A stretch of 64,000 nt of DNA from Pholiota molesta (Eukaryota; Basidiomycota; Agaricomycetes; Agaricales; Strophariaceae). Below, piece after piece: positions 21,896-32,032 of this stretch. The DNA lies in assembly GCA_014925825.1 (NCBI GenBank), contig JACGCK010000004.1:682001-746000 (forward strand), written 5' to 3'. A program made the position numbers and the translations under genes. The notes below the pieces were generated by a model. It had not been told where the DNA came from and ran no database searches. It saw nothing but the letters and a program-made list of their open reading frames with translations. Position 1 is the stretch's first letter. The number at the start of each line of letters is the position of its first letter.

Positions 21896-24800
21896 ATGAT
21901 GCTAAGTGAGGAAGAGTTTCAAACTCTTCCCAAGGGGGGGAATAGAGATCAGAAGAGTAAAAAAGAAAGGACGAACAGTACGAATGAAAACATTCATACA
22001 AAACATAGGGATCACAAGAGCAGAAAAGATACAATGAACAGTACGGATGAAACCAGTCATAGGAAACCACATAGACTGAAAAAAGAAACCCATGGCAAAA
22101 CCATGGAAGAGAATTACTGTCAACCAACGTCATCGGAAATTAAGGTCGAAGATCTTATAACAGATGACGAGGAACAGAAACAGAACGAGGAATTGGACAA
22201 GAATCCAATAGATGATAATAACGATTTAATGCGGAAGAAATCGTTTTGGGATAGGCCAACGCCACCACCGCAATTCGAATGGGTACCAGATCCAAGAATG
22301 CCAAGTGAATGGAATGCTGTCATAGCCGACATGCGTACAAGTGACTGGACCAGATTTCGACCAGAAGGCGAATTTTATAGATCACCCAAAGATGAGGAAA
22401 TATCCGAGTCGGTAGAGTTCACAGGGAAATGGTTCCCTGACCAGAAAGAACGAGAACGACTACATGCGCAATCGACAATGAGATTGGAAACATCAGTAGA
22501 AGAATGGACAACTTCCATTAAAAAGTTACGAGATAGATTTGATGAACCAAAAATATGTCATCGAAAGCCACCGGAGCGAAAGCCAGACAAAGGCAAGGGA
22601 AAAGCTACAGAATTGAGCGAGGAGGATTACCCTCGACTGAGACAACAGTGGCATGATGAATATTACGAGCTGGTACAAGGAGTAAAAGAGGTACTACCTC
22701 CATTCAGAGAAGTGAATCATGAGATTCACTTAGTCGATGAAAACAAGCGATATACCTATCACTTACCACGCTGTCCAACATCGCTACGAGGGGAGTTTTA
22801 TGAAAAACTCAATAGATATGTCGATGCAGGATGGTGGGAAGCAAAATCGTGTGACCAAGCAGCGCCGATGATGTGTCTACCGAAGAAAGATGGGCGCTTA
22901 CGGACTGTTGTGGACGCACGACAGCGAAACGACAATACAGTAAAGGATGTTACGCCTTTACCAGATCAGGATGTAATACGCGAAGATGTAGCTAGAGGGA
23001 AAATAAGATCGAAAATCGATCTATCTGATGCATATGAACAAGTAAGAGTACGACCGCAGGACGTACACAAGACAGCATTTGCCACCATCGCAGGAACGAT
23101 GGTAAGTAACGTAGTTCAGATAGGGGACTGTAATGCACCAGCAACGTTCCAACGCCTCATGACATCAATATTTAGAGATGCTATAGGGCGATTTATGCAT
23201 GTATACCTAGATGATATATTCATCTTTTCGGACACCATAGAAGAACACGAAAAACACCTTAAATTCGTGTTTGAAAAACTACGCGTTAATCAACTATTTC
23301 TTAAATGGAAGAAATGCGAGTTGTACGCAGACAAAATAGACTGCCTTGGACATGTTATCGATGACCAAGGTATACATCCCGCGGTGGATAAACTAGAGCG
23401 TATTCGCGAATGGCGTGTACCACGTAATTATAATGACATACAACGATTTGTGGGCCTCGTAAACTATGTTGGCAATTTTCTACCAAACATATCTGCATAT
23501 ACAGGGCCACTCTTGGCCATGACAATGAATGGTGCACCATTCCATTGGAGACCATTACACCAACGATGCTTTGATATGATTAAACGCATATGTTGTAAGA
23601 CCCCCATTATACGTCCCATTGATCAGAAAGTAGATGAACCAATATGGATCATCTGTGACGCATCAAAAACAGGAGTAGGCGCAATGTATGGACAAGGGCC
23701 ATCATGGCAACAATGTAGACCTGCAGGATTTATGTCTAAAAAGTTCACTAGTGCACAGCAAAATTATGCTGTACACGAACTTGAAACATTAGCCATACTA
23801 GAAGCTTTAATTAAATGGGAGGATAAACTGGTAGGAAATCGCCTACATGTTATTACGGATCATAAAGCTCTTGAGTTTTTTAAAACCCAAGCCAACTTGT
23901 CCCATCGACAACGACGTTGGACGGACTACATGTCAAGATTCGATTTTGACATAACATATATCAAAGGGGAGCTAAATAAAGTGGCAGACTGCCTCTCGCG
24001 ATACTACGAGAACGATACTAGCGCTGACATACACGCACCACAAGACTATGTGCGTGCTGACGTTCGGATCGACCCTAATGGCGACGATTTACCCATCGAT
24101 CGGTATAACGAAGTAAAGCAGCGTGTAGTGGAAATTAGGGCGCAACGAGCGGAAGAACGTAGACGTAGCAAGCGCCTAAGTGATAAACGTGAGGAGCGTG
24201 AGCGAGAGGCACACGAAATGAAGGAAGCCGATCAGCCGAGTTCACCAGATGAACAACAACGTAGTACCAACGCTACGGCTGGTACTAGCGAACGGATAGA
24301 ACAGGAGGAAATTACCCTCGGAGATGTAGTGTTTGGACGGAGTACCCTCCCAGGACCAAACCTCACCAACGATGATGAGTTTATCGTGGACATCAAGAAA
24401 GAATACCATAATGATAAGATATTCAGTGTAGTATTGGACAAACCATCAGAGCACCCTACATTCCATATCAAAGATGGAATAATATGGCGAAAGAATAGTC
24501 ATGAAAATAATGTAACGTGTATTCCGCGCAATAGAGCTATGATAACCAAAATCATAACTCAGGCACACGAGATCGTTGGACATTTCGGAGACCAACGAAC
24601 AGCAGAGTATATTCGGAGATGGTACTGGTGGCCGCAGATCACCAAAGATGTACACGAATTCTGCCGTACATGCGAAGCGTGTCAACGATCTAAGACGTCG
24701 ACACAAGCACCAGCCGGGAAGTTACATTCACTACCCATTCCAACCAAGCCTTGGGATTCCATTGGAATGGACTTTATAGGACCATTCCCGGAATCACGAG

Positions 24801-25852
24801 GATTTAATTATCTATGGGTTATTATCTGTCGAATGACGAGTATGGTACACCTCATTCCAGTTAATACTACTACTACGGCATCCGAATTATCATGGATATA
24901 CCTAAGAGAAATTGTCAGGTTACATGGACTGCCAAGCTCGATCGTCAGCGATCGTGATTCCAAATTCACGTCCAAATGGTGGCGAGAATTGCATAAACTA
25001 CTGGGAGCTAAATTGCTCATGTCAACGTCATTCCACCCCCAAACTGATGGACAGACAGAACGAGCAAATAAAAATGTCGGACAAATTTTTAGAACTTTGG
25101 TTCACTCTAATCAGAAGAACTGGGTGGATAAAGTGGCATTGACGGAATTCGCTATCAATGCTAGCATATCGGAAACTACTAAATACGCACCATTCGAATT
25201 GAATGGTGGGTATATGCCCTCAATGCTCAGAGAAATTCGACAGAGTGAGGGTGTAGCGAAAGGCATTAAAGCATTTGCACAAACTGCTCTTGAAAATTTA
25301 GCGGAAGCGCATGATGCCATTATTGAAGCCCGAACGCTACAAACGCACGCATCAAACAAGCACCGTGGAAAGGAGCTTGAATTGAAGACTGGCGAACTAG
25401 TGTACCTCTCAACCAAGAATCTAAATCTTGCAAAGAGCAGAGCGCGTAAGCTCTGCCCTAAATTCATTGGACCTTATAAGATCCTGAAGGCCTATGAGAA
25501 AACATCTACATATACGCTACAATTACCTACGGCTTTGCAGAGCCGTAGAATACACCCCACCTTCCATGCCTCGCTACTGAAACCGTATCGCCCATCAGAC
25601 GACGCATTATTTCCAAATCGAACACAACCTGAACCGTACGATTTCGGAGCGGAAGACGATCAGGAATGGTTCGTCGATGACATTCTAGGACATCGATGGA
25701 CGAAAGACCGTCGTTTAGAGTATGAAGTCAGGTGGACTGGGGGTGACACCACATGGGAACCGCATGCAGAATGTAAAAATCTCGAGGCATTAGACCGATA
25801 CCTCGAGCTTCAGGGCGTAGCGCGGCCTTCGCAATTAGCGAAGAGGGCATGA
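21896..25852 (+). CDS. Retrotransposon Pol: reverse transcriptase, RNase H, integrase, chromodomain
   Basis: This ORF copies the element RNA into DNA and inserts it into the genome; it is 1,318 residues from the first ATG. After a basic, repetitive N-terminal region the RT carries CLPKKDGRLRTVVDARQRN, SKIDLSDAYEQVRV and the catalytic MHVYLDDIF (YLDD about 437-440). RNase H follows with ICDASKTGVGA (Asp about 588) and ITDHKALEFF. The integrase has an HHCC zinc module (HEIVGHFGDQRT...CRTCEACQ) and the catalytic D959, D1019 and E1055, with exactly 35 residues between the last two. A basic C-terminal part ends in a chromodomain at about 1257-1306 (YEVRWTGGDTTWEPHAEC), which normally guides integration to chromatin with particular histone marks. 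Translation may come by readthrough of the upstream UGA. All motifs are intact. Confidence 0.96.
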   Translation: MMLSEEEFQTLPKGGNRDQKSKKERTNSTNENIHTKHRDHKSRKDTMNSTDETSHRKPHRLKKETHGKTMEENYCQPTSSEIKVEDLITDDEEQKQNEELDKNPIDDNNDLMRKKSFWDRPTPPPQFEWVPDPRMPSEWNAVIADMRTSDWTRFRPEGEFYRSPKDEEISESVEFTGKWFPDQKERERLHAQSTMRLETSVEEWTTSIKKLRDRFDEPKICHRKPPERKPDKGKGKATELSEEDYPRLRQQWHDEYYELVQGVKEVLPPFREVNHEIHLVDENKRYTYHLPRCPTSLRGEFYEKLNRYVDAGWWEAKSCDQAAPMMCLPKKDGRLRTVVDARQRNDNTVKDVTPLPDQDVIREDVARGKIRSKIDLSDAYEQVRVRPQDVHKTAFATIAGTMVSNVVQIGDCNAPATFQRLMTSIFRDAIGRFMHVYLDDIFIFSDTIEEHEKHLKFVFEKLRVNQLFLKWKKCELYADKIDCLGHVIDDQGIHPAVDKLERIREWRVPRNYNDIQRFVGLVNYVGNFLPNISAYTGPLLAMTMNGAPFHWRPLHQRCFDMIKRICCKTPIIRPIDQKVDEPIWIICDASKTGVGAMYGQGPSWQQCRPAGFMSKKFTSAQQNYAVHELETLAILEALIKWEDKLVGNRLHVITDHKALEFFKTQANLSHRQRRWTDYMSRFDFDITYIKGELNKVADCLSRYYENDTSADIHAPQDYVRADVRIDPNGDDLPIDRYNEVKQRVVEIRAQRAEERRRSKRLSDKREEREREAHEMKEADQPSSPDEQQRSTNATAGTSERIEQEEITLGDVVFGRSTLPGPNLTNDDEFIVDIKKEYHNDKIFSVVLDKPSEHPTFHIKDGIIWRKNSHENNVTCIPRNRAMITKIITQAHEIVGHFGDQRTAEYIRRWYWWPQITKDVHEFCRTCEACQRSKTSTQAPAGKLHSLPIPTKPWDSIGMDFIGPFPESRGFNYLWVIICRMTSMVHLIPVNTTTTASELSWIYLREIVRLHGLPSSIVSDRDSKFTSKWWRELHKLLGAKLLMSTSFHPQTDGQTERANKNVGQIFRTLVHSNQKNWVDKVALTEFAINASISETTKYAPFELNGGYMPSMLREIRQSEGVAKGIKAFAQTALENLAEAHDAIIEARTLQTHASNKHRGKELELKTGELVYLSTKNLNLAKSRARKLCPKFIGPYKILKAYEKTSTYTLQLPTALQSRRIHPTFHASLLKPYRPSDDALFPNRTQPEPYDFGAEDDQEWFVDDILGHRWTKDRRLEYEVRWTGGDTTWEPHAECKNLEALDRYLELQGVARPSQLAKRA

Positions 25853-26010
25853 CGCGCGGCGCGACGCGATCACATGATCATAGCCATCACTAATTATGGG
25901 CGGAGACCCAAACGGGAAACGCGTCAAGCAAGAACGTATCGCGTCACTAAGTCCACAATAACTTACAGCAATACCAGCACTCGCCGAAAACAACACAATC
26001 CAACCACAAA

Positions 26011-28986
26011 ATGAACAACGAAGGATGGAACAACGACCGCGGGGGACAAGGAAGGAGAGGTCGGGGTCGAGGAACGTTCCGAGGAGTACACGGAACTGGT
26101 GGGGGAGGAGAGAGAGAGCCACGGCCCCCTCGACACATCATCAACCAGCCCACGACAAGGCAACCGAACGCGTTCGGGAGGGACCCAATCGACGCACCAG
26201 TGATGGGCCAACCCCATCAGCAGTACAATACCGAGCAGGCAAGGATGGGTCAGACCCATCCCATAAACGTAGCATACGGAGGACCGCAATCTGCACGGCC
26301 TCCCTTTGAAGCACCAATGATGGGCCAGGCCCATCAGCAGTATAACAACGAGCCAGCAAGGATGGGTTATACCCATCCCATGAACACAGCGTACGGAGGA
26401 CCGCAGCCGCTGCGGCCCCAACCTCAGAGTGGCAGCAGGCACCCATCGGAGCAGGGGTATGCAGGAGAAGCGTCGTATGTACGGCAGCCAATGATGGGAC
26501 AGTCCCATCCTCAACAGCCACCAGTACTAGGCAGAGAGTATTCGGAGCCGTCACAACGGCAAACGGGAGGACGAAGGCCAACGTCGGCCTATGAGCGAGA
26601 GTACAGGGCTGAGGACCAGGAAGGACCTAGCCAACCACGGATGAGGGCGCCGAGGGGTGGAGATATCCCCCCACCGAAGGATAAAGGCAAGCAGCGAACG
26701 TACGTCGAAGATATCAAGCCGCCGCAAGTCAAAGAGGAAAGCAATGCGCGCCTCAACGAACGGCTGCGGAACGCGAATGTCACGGCGACCGTCGACGAAC
26801 CTATTAGGAACGAAGAGACTGAGATGCTCGTCAACGAGCTCCTTATGCGGCTGGAGGCCGCACTCAATGAGAACCAGTTCCTCCGATCGGCCAATGCTAT
26901 ATTAAGGAAAACGCGGAAGCGTGAGGCATCGCCAGACGATGATACGAGCGAGGGACAACGACCCTCGAAGCGACGAGACATAGTGCCAATGGAGACCGAC
27001 GAGGTCACCACAAGAGTGTCGACACGCAAGATCCACAGAGCACCGGCCCAAGCACTTGCGAAGGAGAGTGGCGGGGCAACGTATGCGGCCGCAGTGAATA
27101 GGCTACCTGAAGGGCCAAACCCTTCTGCAATGCACAATCGGGACCGGTTTCGAGTGGTACAGCCGCAGGCCCGACCGTCGGCGGTAAATGTGGTAGACCC
27201 ACCACCACGGGGACCGGTGTTGCCATATGACGAAGACGTGCAGATGGCAGCCGAACCCGAGGAACGAGGGTACGAGCCACCGGTAACAGTACGAATGCCT
27301 CTCGCATTTCCGCCGAGAACTGGAGAACGCGACCCCACGTTGGAAACAGCATCGTACAGCGACGATGACGATGACGATGATGATGATGACGGTGCCAACG
27401 ATCGACGCACTGCAAAGATCGCGAAACACGAGAGGCAGACGCCGGGACGGATTCCTGATGGACTGGGAATCGTGAGGATTGGGCCTGCCCATTCCATCGA
27501 ACGCAATAACGCGCTGCTAGGTCTATGGCCGAGAACGAGGATCTATCACTCGACTCGGACTAATAGAGTATTTGCAGGACGATCAGCAGCAACGGCTTCG
27601 TCGTACGAAGCCAGTAACTTGGACGGATATCGGCCACCACATGGCCATGCACTGTACTCATTGGCACCACGGGGGATACCACTCACCATCTACGAGATGG
27701 ATCGATTAATGGCCATGGTGGTTAATGCGCGAATGGATCCAATCGCACGATCTGAGGCCTACACTTTGCTGCACGAGTTCGGGATAGCGATCAGTCGCAT
27801 CCACCCCGATCTATGGGATCGAACTATGCGCGCTTTTGCCGCAAGCGGGTTCGACCGTAGCTACCAACCAGACGTTGACCCATCAGTACTGGACACGCCC
27901 GAAATCGAACGCGATTGGACGGGAGTGTACGTTGGAAGGCTTAACAACCCAACACGCGGCGCTGGTACAAAGGCTCCGACTCAGGAGCAGCTGATGGACC
28001 AAAATGTGACTGGACTATGGGCAATCCTTCACGGGCGCCCGGGATCAGCCAATCATCTCCTCGGCATAGTCATGGACTATGCCGCTCGTATTAATCGACG
28101 ATCCCTGTTCGGTTATGGACTAGCCAGGATGATGTGTCCGAGCGACTCGAACACCAGACTCGTATTCATGAGATTTGCCGCGGTGATCTTCGCATCGACT
28201 AATATGTACCGCGACGCAGTCGCCGCCTATAACGCGGAGCATCTGGATCACCCTATGATCCCTCAACAAGGCCCAACTATGCAGTTCCGTCGAATGAGAC
28301 TCGATCAGCGATTTGCTCGCAATATGACGATCAGCGACGTTATGACTGTGTTTGTCGACAACCGAATTCCGGTTGAGTGGATTGACCATGGATACGTCTT
28401 CGGACTTCAATTCATGAACCAGCATTATATGGGACTAGAGATTGATGAGACATTGTGGGGTCTATATGACGACGAACGACTTTATCGTCTGGAGGAGTAC
28501 GGGGTACCGCCAGCTATTGCCGCATGGGATGGCGAACGAGAACCTACCGAGGTAGAACACCTCCGGCTCACAGTCATGCAAAGTGTGGATGAAGAGCGAG
28601 GTTTGCGAGACAGTTTCCTCGGGCGTGGGTGGTTCCGTGTGGGGGAATCACCATTCCGTACCTACCTCGAAATGCGATCACCTGTGGTCGCTCAACATGG
28701 GCTAGCAGCGTATCGACAACAGATGGTGTCTCGCCGTGCTCGTCAACAACTCGCACCAGACCACAGCATGCCTAGCGCCTCATCGAGTGCACATATGATA
28801 TCAACCGCTAACACGGTTGAAGGAGCATCTGCATTCGCTAACACGAACGCCACTCCCACTCTCGAGGTGCAAGATGATAGCACTATGGCTGGTACCTCCG
28901 ACCCATCTTCTATTACTTTCGCTACCCAACCTGATACCGAAATGGGCAACAACACCTACTACCCACCACTACCTCAGGAAGGGTAA
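26011..28986 (+). CDS. Third ORF of the chromovirus, 991 residues, function unknown
   Basis: I do not recognise this protein. It starts with an ATG 158 bp after pol, lies in the element and is fully open. Residues 1-35 are an RG-rich stretch (RRGRGRGTFRG) suggesting RNA binding. Residues about 62-145 hold tandem 39-residue repeats around MGQ-HQQY and ARMG-THP. A short leucine-rich helical segment (about 270-300) is followed by basic, NLS-like clusters (RKTRKR, PSKRRD), then a run of about ten Asp near 451-461. The C-terminal half (about 490-910) looks like a globular domain rich in helices and aromatic residues. I see no signal peptide, membrane span or zinc knuckle, so it is not a normal envelope protein. 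Codon texture resembles gag and pol, and the 3' end runs almost to the polypurine tract. Possible roles are an accessory particle or RNA-binding factor, or a captured host gene. Confidence 0.85.
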   Translation: MNNEGWNNDRGGQGRRGRGRGTFRGVHGTGGGGEREPRPPRHIINQPTTRQPNAFGRDPIDAPVMGQPHQQYNTEQARMGQTHPINVAYGGPQSARPPFEAPMMGQAHQQYNNEPARMGYTHPMNTAYGGPQPLRPQPQSGSRHPSEQGYAGEASYVRQPMMGQSHPQQPPVLGREYSEPSQRQTGGRRPTSAYEREYRAEDQEGPSQPRMRAPRGGDIPPPKDKGKQRTYVEDIKPPQVKEESNARLNERLRNANVTATVDEPIRNEETEMLVNELLMRLEAALNENQFLRSANAILRKTRKREASPDDDTSEGQRPSKRRDIVPMETDEVTTRVSTRKIHRAPAQALAKESGGATYAAAVNRLPEGPNPSAMHNRDRFRVVQPQARPSAVNVVDPPPRGPVLPYDEDVQMAAEPEERGYEPPVTVRMPLAFPPRTGERDPTLETASYSDDDDDDDDDDGANDRRTAKIAKHERQTPGRIPDGLGIVRIGPAHSIERNNALLGLWPRTRIYHSTRTNRVFAGRSAATASSYEASNLDGYRPPHGHALYSLAPRGIPLTIYEMDRLMAMVVNARMDPIARSEAYTLLHEFGIAISRIHPDLWDRTMRAFAASGFDRSYQPDVDPSVLDTPEIERDWTGVYVGRLNNPTRGAGTKAPTQEQLMDQNVTGLWAILHGRPGSANHLLGIVMDYAARINRRSLFGYGLARMMCPSDSNTRLVFMRFAAVIFASTNMYRDAVAAYNAEHLDHPMIPQQGPTMQFRRMRLDQRFARNMTISDVMTVFVDNRIPVEWIDHGYVFGLQFMNQHYMGLEIDETLWGLYDDERLYRLEEYGVPPAIAAWDGEREPTEVEHLRLTVMQSVDEERGLRDSFLGRGWFRVGESPFRTYLEMRSPVVAQHGLAAYRQQMVSRRARQQLAPDHSMPSASSSAHMISTANTVEGASAFANTNATPTLEVQDDSTMAGTSDPSSITFATQPDTEMGNNTYYPPLPQEG
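26194..26427 (+). repeat. Two tandem 117-bp repeats in the third ORF
   Basis: Units begin at 26194 (GCACCAGTGATGGG) and 26311 (GCACCAATGATGGG) and encode two imperfect 39-residue repeats. A third, partial match (ATGATGGGACAG) appears near 26492. The length is a multiple of three, so the frame is kept. Confidence 0.8.
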
Positions 28987-29063
28987 TTGACCCTTCCTGT
29001 CCTCTATCACGTTTGGAAAAAATGTATATAGTTATTCATTTTCCCTTTTTTGTTTTTTGCTCA

Positions 29064-29092
29064 AGATTGCGTAGCAATCTCAAGGGGGGGTA
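29064..29092 (+). other. Polypurine tract preceded by a perfect hairpin
   Basis: The tract CAAGGGGGGG ends two bases before the 3' LTR and would prime plus-strand DNA synthesis. Directly upstream, AGATTGC and GCAATCT form a 7-bp perfect hairpin with a 3-nt loop at 29064-29080. Confidence 0.8.
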
Positions 29093-29285
29093 TGTCACGG
29101 ATTAGTACCTATATCATGCTTGTTGCCTAATGTTTGGCATCACCGTCTGGTGATGCCTTTATATTTACCTTAACACATTTGTAATGTCTTGAGACCTAAA
29201 GCACCGTACACGTAGACTACCAATTTATATTGGTTCTGGTTTATATTGTGCGACTTAAGGTCTACCTGTAAAGCCACGCTTTACA
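29093..29285 (+). repeat. 3' LTR of the chromovirus
   Basis: It is base for base the same as the 5' LTR by my comparison, preceded by a G-rich polypurine tract and followed by the target duplication. Confidence 0.97.
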
Positions 29286-29290
29286 GGTGA
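29286..29290. repeat. Target site duplication, right copy (GGTGA)
   Basis: It is the right-hand partner of the duplication at 18354-18358. Confidence 0.93.
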
Positions 29291-31010
29291 AGGTCGTAAG
29301 AGTAGAGCAGCGGCTAGTTAACGGCAGCCGAAGAGAATCACTTATAAGGATTCCAAGCCGTGAATACCATCCACTGATCCACATGACCGTATCTATCCTG
29401 CGCATTCATTTAAAAGAAGACAGGGATCTGACATTCCTGATATTTTTAAGCAAAACTTTGACACCAAATGAGACCTACTCACACTGCAAGTGGGACAAGT
29501 CACGAAAGAATAGAGGCAAATTGTCCTAAGAATAGGTATCTGGTACATAACCCAGTCTGATTTTGGACTTCGAAGTTTGTGCCCGTGATCATCGCAAGTT
29601 ATCGTTGCATCAAACCAATGCCCAGATTCGATACATCAGTTGATGAGATGAGTTGTAGAAAAGCTTGATGCAAGCCAGCCCATTGGTATAGCAATACTTT
29701 AAAGAACTCTGGATTGGAGATAATGAAGCCTGTTTTGGGGACATACGGTCGTTTGGTGGAAGTTTCGCAACGCTCATAGCAGATCGTGAAAGAGATAACG
29801 ACGATTGAGCGAGAAAGAATTACCGACCTCACTCGCAGACTGACTGAGAGCCTTGGCTGCAATCATATCCACACGAAAATATGCTAAACACTCGAAAAAG
29901 ACATGCATGCATGATGCATGGGTGGTTGATGAGAGGTCTTCATGTTCCTTACCGTAAACGTCAGTGCTTTTCCAATAATGAAGACGATAATGATAATCTC
30001 TGGACAACGAAAAGTCACGGCAAAGATATGATAGAGGCCCCTGGCATTTGATATTTCCTCGAAGTTGAGAGAGGTCTTCTAACTGTTGGAAGTTAGATTG
30101 ATTCGAGGTTCCCTATATGCGCCATGTAAATGCATCGCAGGACTCATCGAATTCAATATCAACGTCGGGTCTCAGTGAAGGTCGACACTAGCAGGTGTGT
30201 GAAACTAAAAGAAACACGCGGTTAACTTTTGCATCTATGTTACATTCAAGATATACTTAGAAGGATCGACATCATGGCAACAAAACATTCGCCAGAAGTT
30301 CCCATGCTCGACCATGGATGACAAATGAAAGAACCAAATGTAGGGTCCTTCACGGGAGGCAACTTCTCTCGAATCTCGAGTCGTCCTTGTTATCATCCAC
30401 AGAGCACAGTGAACTCCGTTTCTAGGTGAAGTATCTCCCTTGGGTCTTCTTGCGAAAATCGCATCGGCGTGAGGCTCCTGCCGCCTCCTTTCCAGTCATT
30501 GTCTCCCGAAATCTGACATGAAACTGTCAGCAATTTATCCAAATTAATAGCAGCAGAACACACGTCAAAAAAACCATCGATATTGAAGTGAAAGTCAGAA
30601 TCTGTCCTTCCGTTATGCTTGAAGGATGGTCGGTTTTATGCATTCCATAAGCTAATTGATTAAATGAGCAAACATCATATATAGCTTAGAAGTCTCGCTA
30701 AGTTGCTCAATGTTATATGTTTGAAGGATTGGGTGATAATGTAACCCACAAAATTCAACCCTCTTGGCTTCCATCAATGGTCCTCAGAAAGCCTTGTTAG
30801 ATAATCACAGAATCTTTGGGCAGCCCACTGTTCTATGCTTCAGGCCACGACCGCGCGGAACAAAATTGCTGCTAGGAAAACAGGATTATCACGGCATCAG
30901 CGATAAGAGCACGAATCAGGAAGACCATAATTCAGATATTCATCTATGACCCAAATGCATCGTGCAAAACCATCTATTGCATGTGTGTAAGGTCAACAAC
31001 TAAAGTTAAG
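29286..31010. other. Intergenic region, with a possible gene remnant
   Basis: About 1.7 kb lie to the right of the retroelement. On the minus strand around 29600-30100 there are short open frames with one hydrophobic segment (CPEIIIIVFIIGKALTFT) followed by a donor-like GTAAGG. This could be a remnant of a multi-span membrane protein, but I cannot assemble a gene. The rest, including the 3' side of ATP4, shows nothing recognisable. Confidence 0.35.
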
Positions 31011-32032
31011 TTAGATAGCCTTCCTCTTGACGAGTTCTGCAATTATAGCGAATAATCAGAGGAAATTTCTAGCAGTTTGCTAAGGAGCACAACACGTACC
31101 TTCAATCTCAACAAGGGCGCTGGTCAAGATATCCTTTTGTGTCTTCTCATCCTTGAGGCTAGCAACAACTTTCTCGATGACCGTCTTGGTGAGTTCAGCC
31201 TGTTCGGCGTCCTTCACCTGTTGCTCATAGCGCACCCAGCTGTCAAGAACAGACTTGAGCTCGGATGCAAGCTGGACCTTCTGGAGCTGAACGAAGTTGT
31301 TGTTTTCAATCACAGCAGTTTCCTTCACAGAAGAGGGACAAAGGAGATATTGAGTTGCAAGATCAGTAACGATACTTGACCACCATACCTTTGACAGAGC
31401 GAAGAGACCCTTGGTGATTGAAACAACATCCTTCATTTGGCCGACGGAGTCGATGCGTTCTTTGACGGCACCAGTGTGTTCGGCGCGGGCATCGTTGAGA
31501 ACTTTCCTGATGCGTTGGATGTGGCCCTCAGCCCATTGCGAATAGGGTTCGCGAATGACCTGAGCCCAAAATGAATTATGTCGGGAATTCAATCACGCTG
31601 CGGGAGACCTACCTTGCCAATATAGGTAAAGACAATGACCGATGCAATCAGGACAATTGTCTCCTCGTTGACGACGTAGAGCTCTTGAGAGATGGCGGCG
31701 GCAGCGGCCCCTACACCGAGCAGGGCGGTTCCAGTCTTGGTGATGAGACTGGGGGACGAAGGAAGCTTCTCTATGATCTCCGAAGCGCGTTCCGAAGGAG
31801 GGGTGGGGGTCGTGGCCATCGACCGACTTGAGTATTCAGAAAATGAAGAGCAAAAATCAGTCGGTGGTCGGATGAGTTGGACACGAAACAGTTCTTACGC
31901 GTTGAAGCTCTGGGGCAGAGCAGCAAAAGCTCGGGGGCGAACTATAGCTCATTTAGCGCTGGAAATAGACAGAACGAAATGGTGGTATTCACCAGCTGCT
32001 CGCAGCGAGCCGATAGCAATTCTAGAGGCCAT
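31011..32032 (-). CDS. ATP4: Mitochondrial ATP synthase subunit 4 (subunit b)
   Basis: This subunit forms the peripheral stalk that holds F1 to the membrane part of the mitochondrial ATP synthase. An ATG at 32032 opens a presequence, MASRIAIGSLRAA, spliced to VRPRAFAALPQSFNARSMAT. Two hydrophobic spans (TGTALLGVGAAAAAISQEL and TIVLIASVIVFTYIGK) follow. The long, charged helical stalk runs VIREPYSQWAEGHIQRIRKV, ETAVIENNNFVQLQKVQLAS and VLDSWVRYEQQVKDAEQAEL, and the C-terminus ELVKRKAI comes from a last small exon reached by GTACGT...TTGCAG. Reading through that intron would give a false end at 31080. Five introns all join in phase. Starting at the internal ATG near 31819 would lose the targeting signal. 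Confidence 0.93.

Larger units (their letters stand above)
18359..29285 (+). mobile_element. Complete Ty3/Gypsy chromovirus LTR retrotransposon with a third ORF
   Basis: The element is 10,927 bp, bounded by two identical 193-bp LTRs that begin TG and end CA, and flanked by the 5-bp target duplication GGTGA. Inside are Gag with a CCHC knuckle and retropepsin, then Pol with RT, RNase H, integrase and a chromodomain, then a large extra ORF, then a polypurine tract. The RT-before-integrase order and the terminal chromodomain place it among chromoviruses. Identical LTRs and fully open ORFs indicate a very recent, possibly still active insertion. The primer-binding site is not obvious: sequence just after the 5' LTR starts CTTTTTTAAACC, and the nearest TGG-type start is about 24 nt further on. 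Confidence 0.96.

Noticed and set aside
26589..27506. 305-codon antisense open frame in the third ORF of the element
   Set aside because: Ser/Arg-rich antisense shadow of a long real ORF; no motif.
29600..30110. Possible membrane-protein gene to the right of the retroelement
   Set aside because: Only one hydrophobic segment and one donor-like site can be supported; no gene model can be built.
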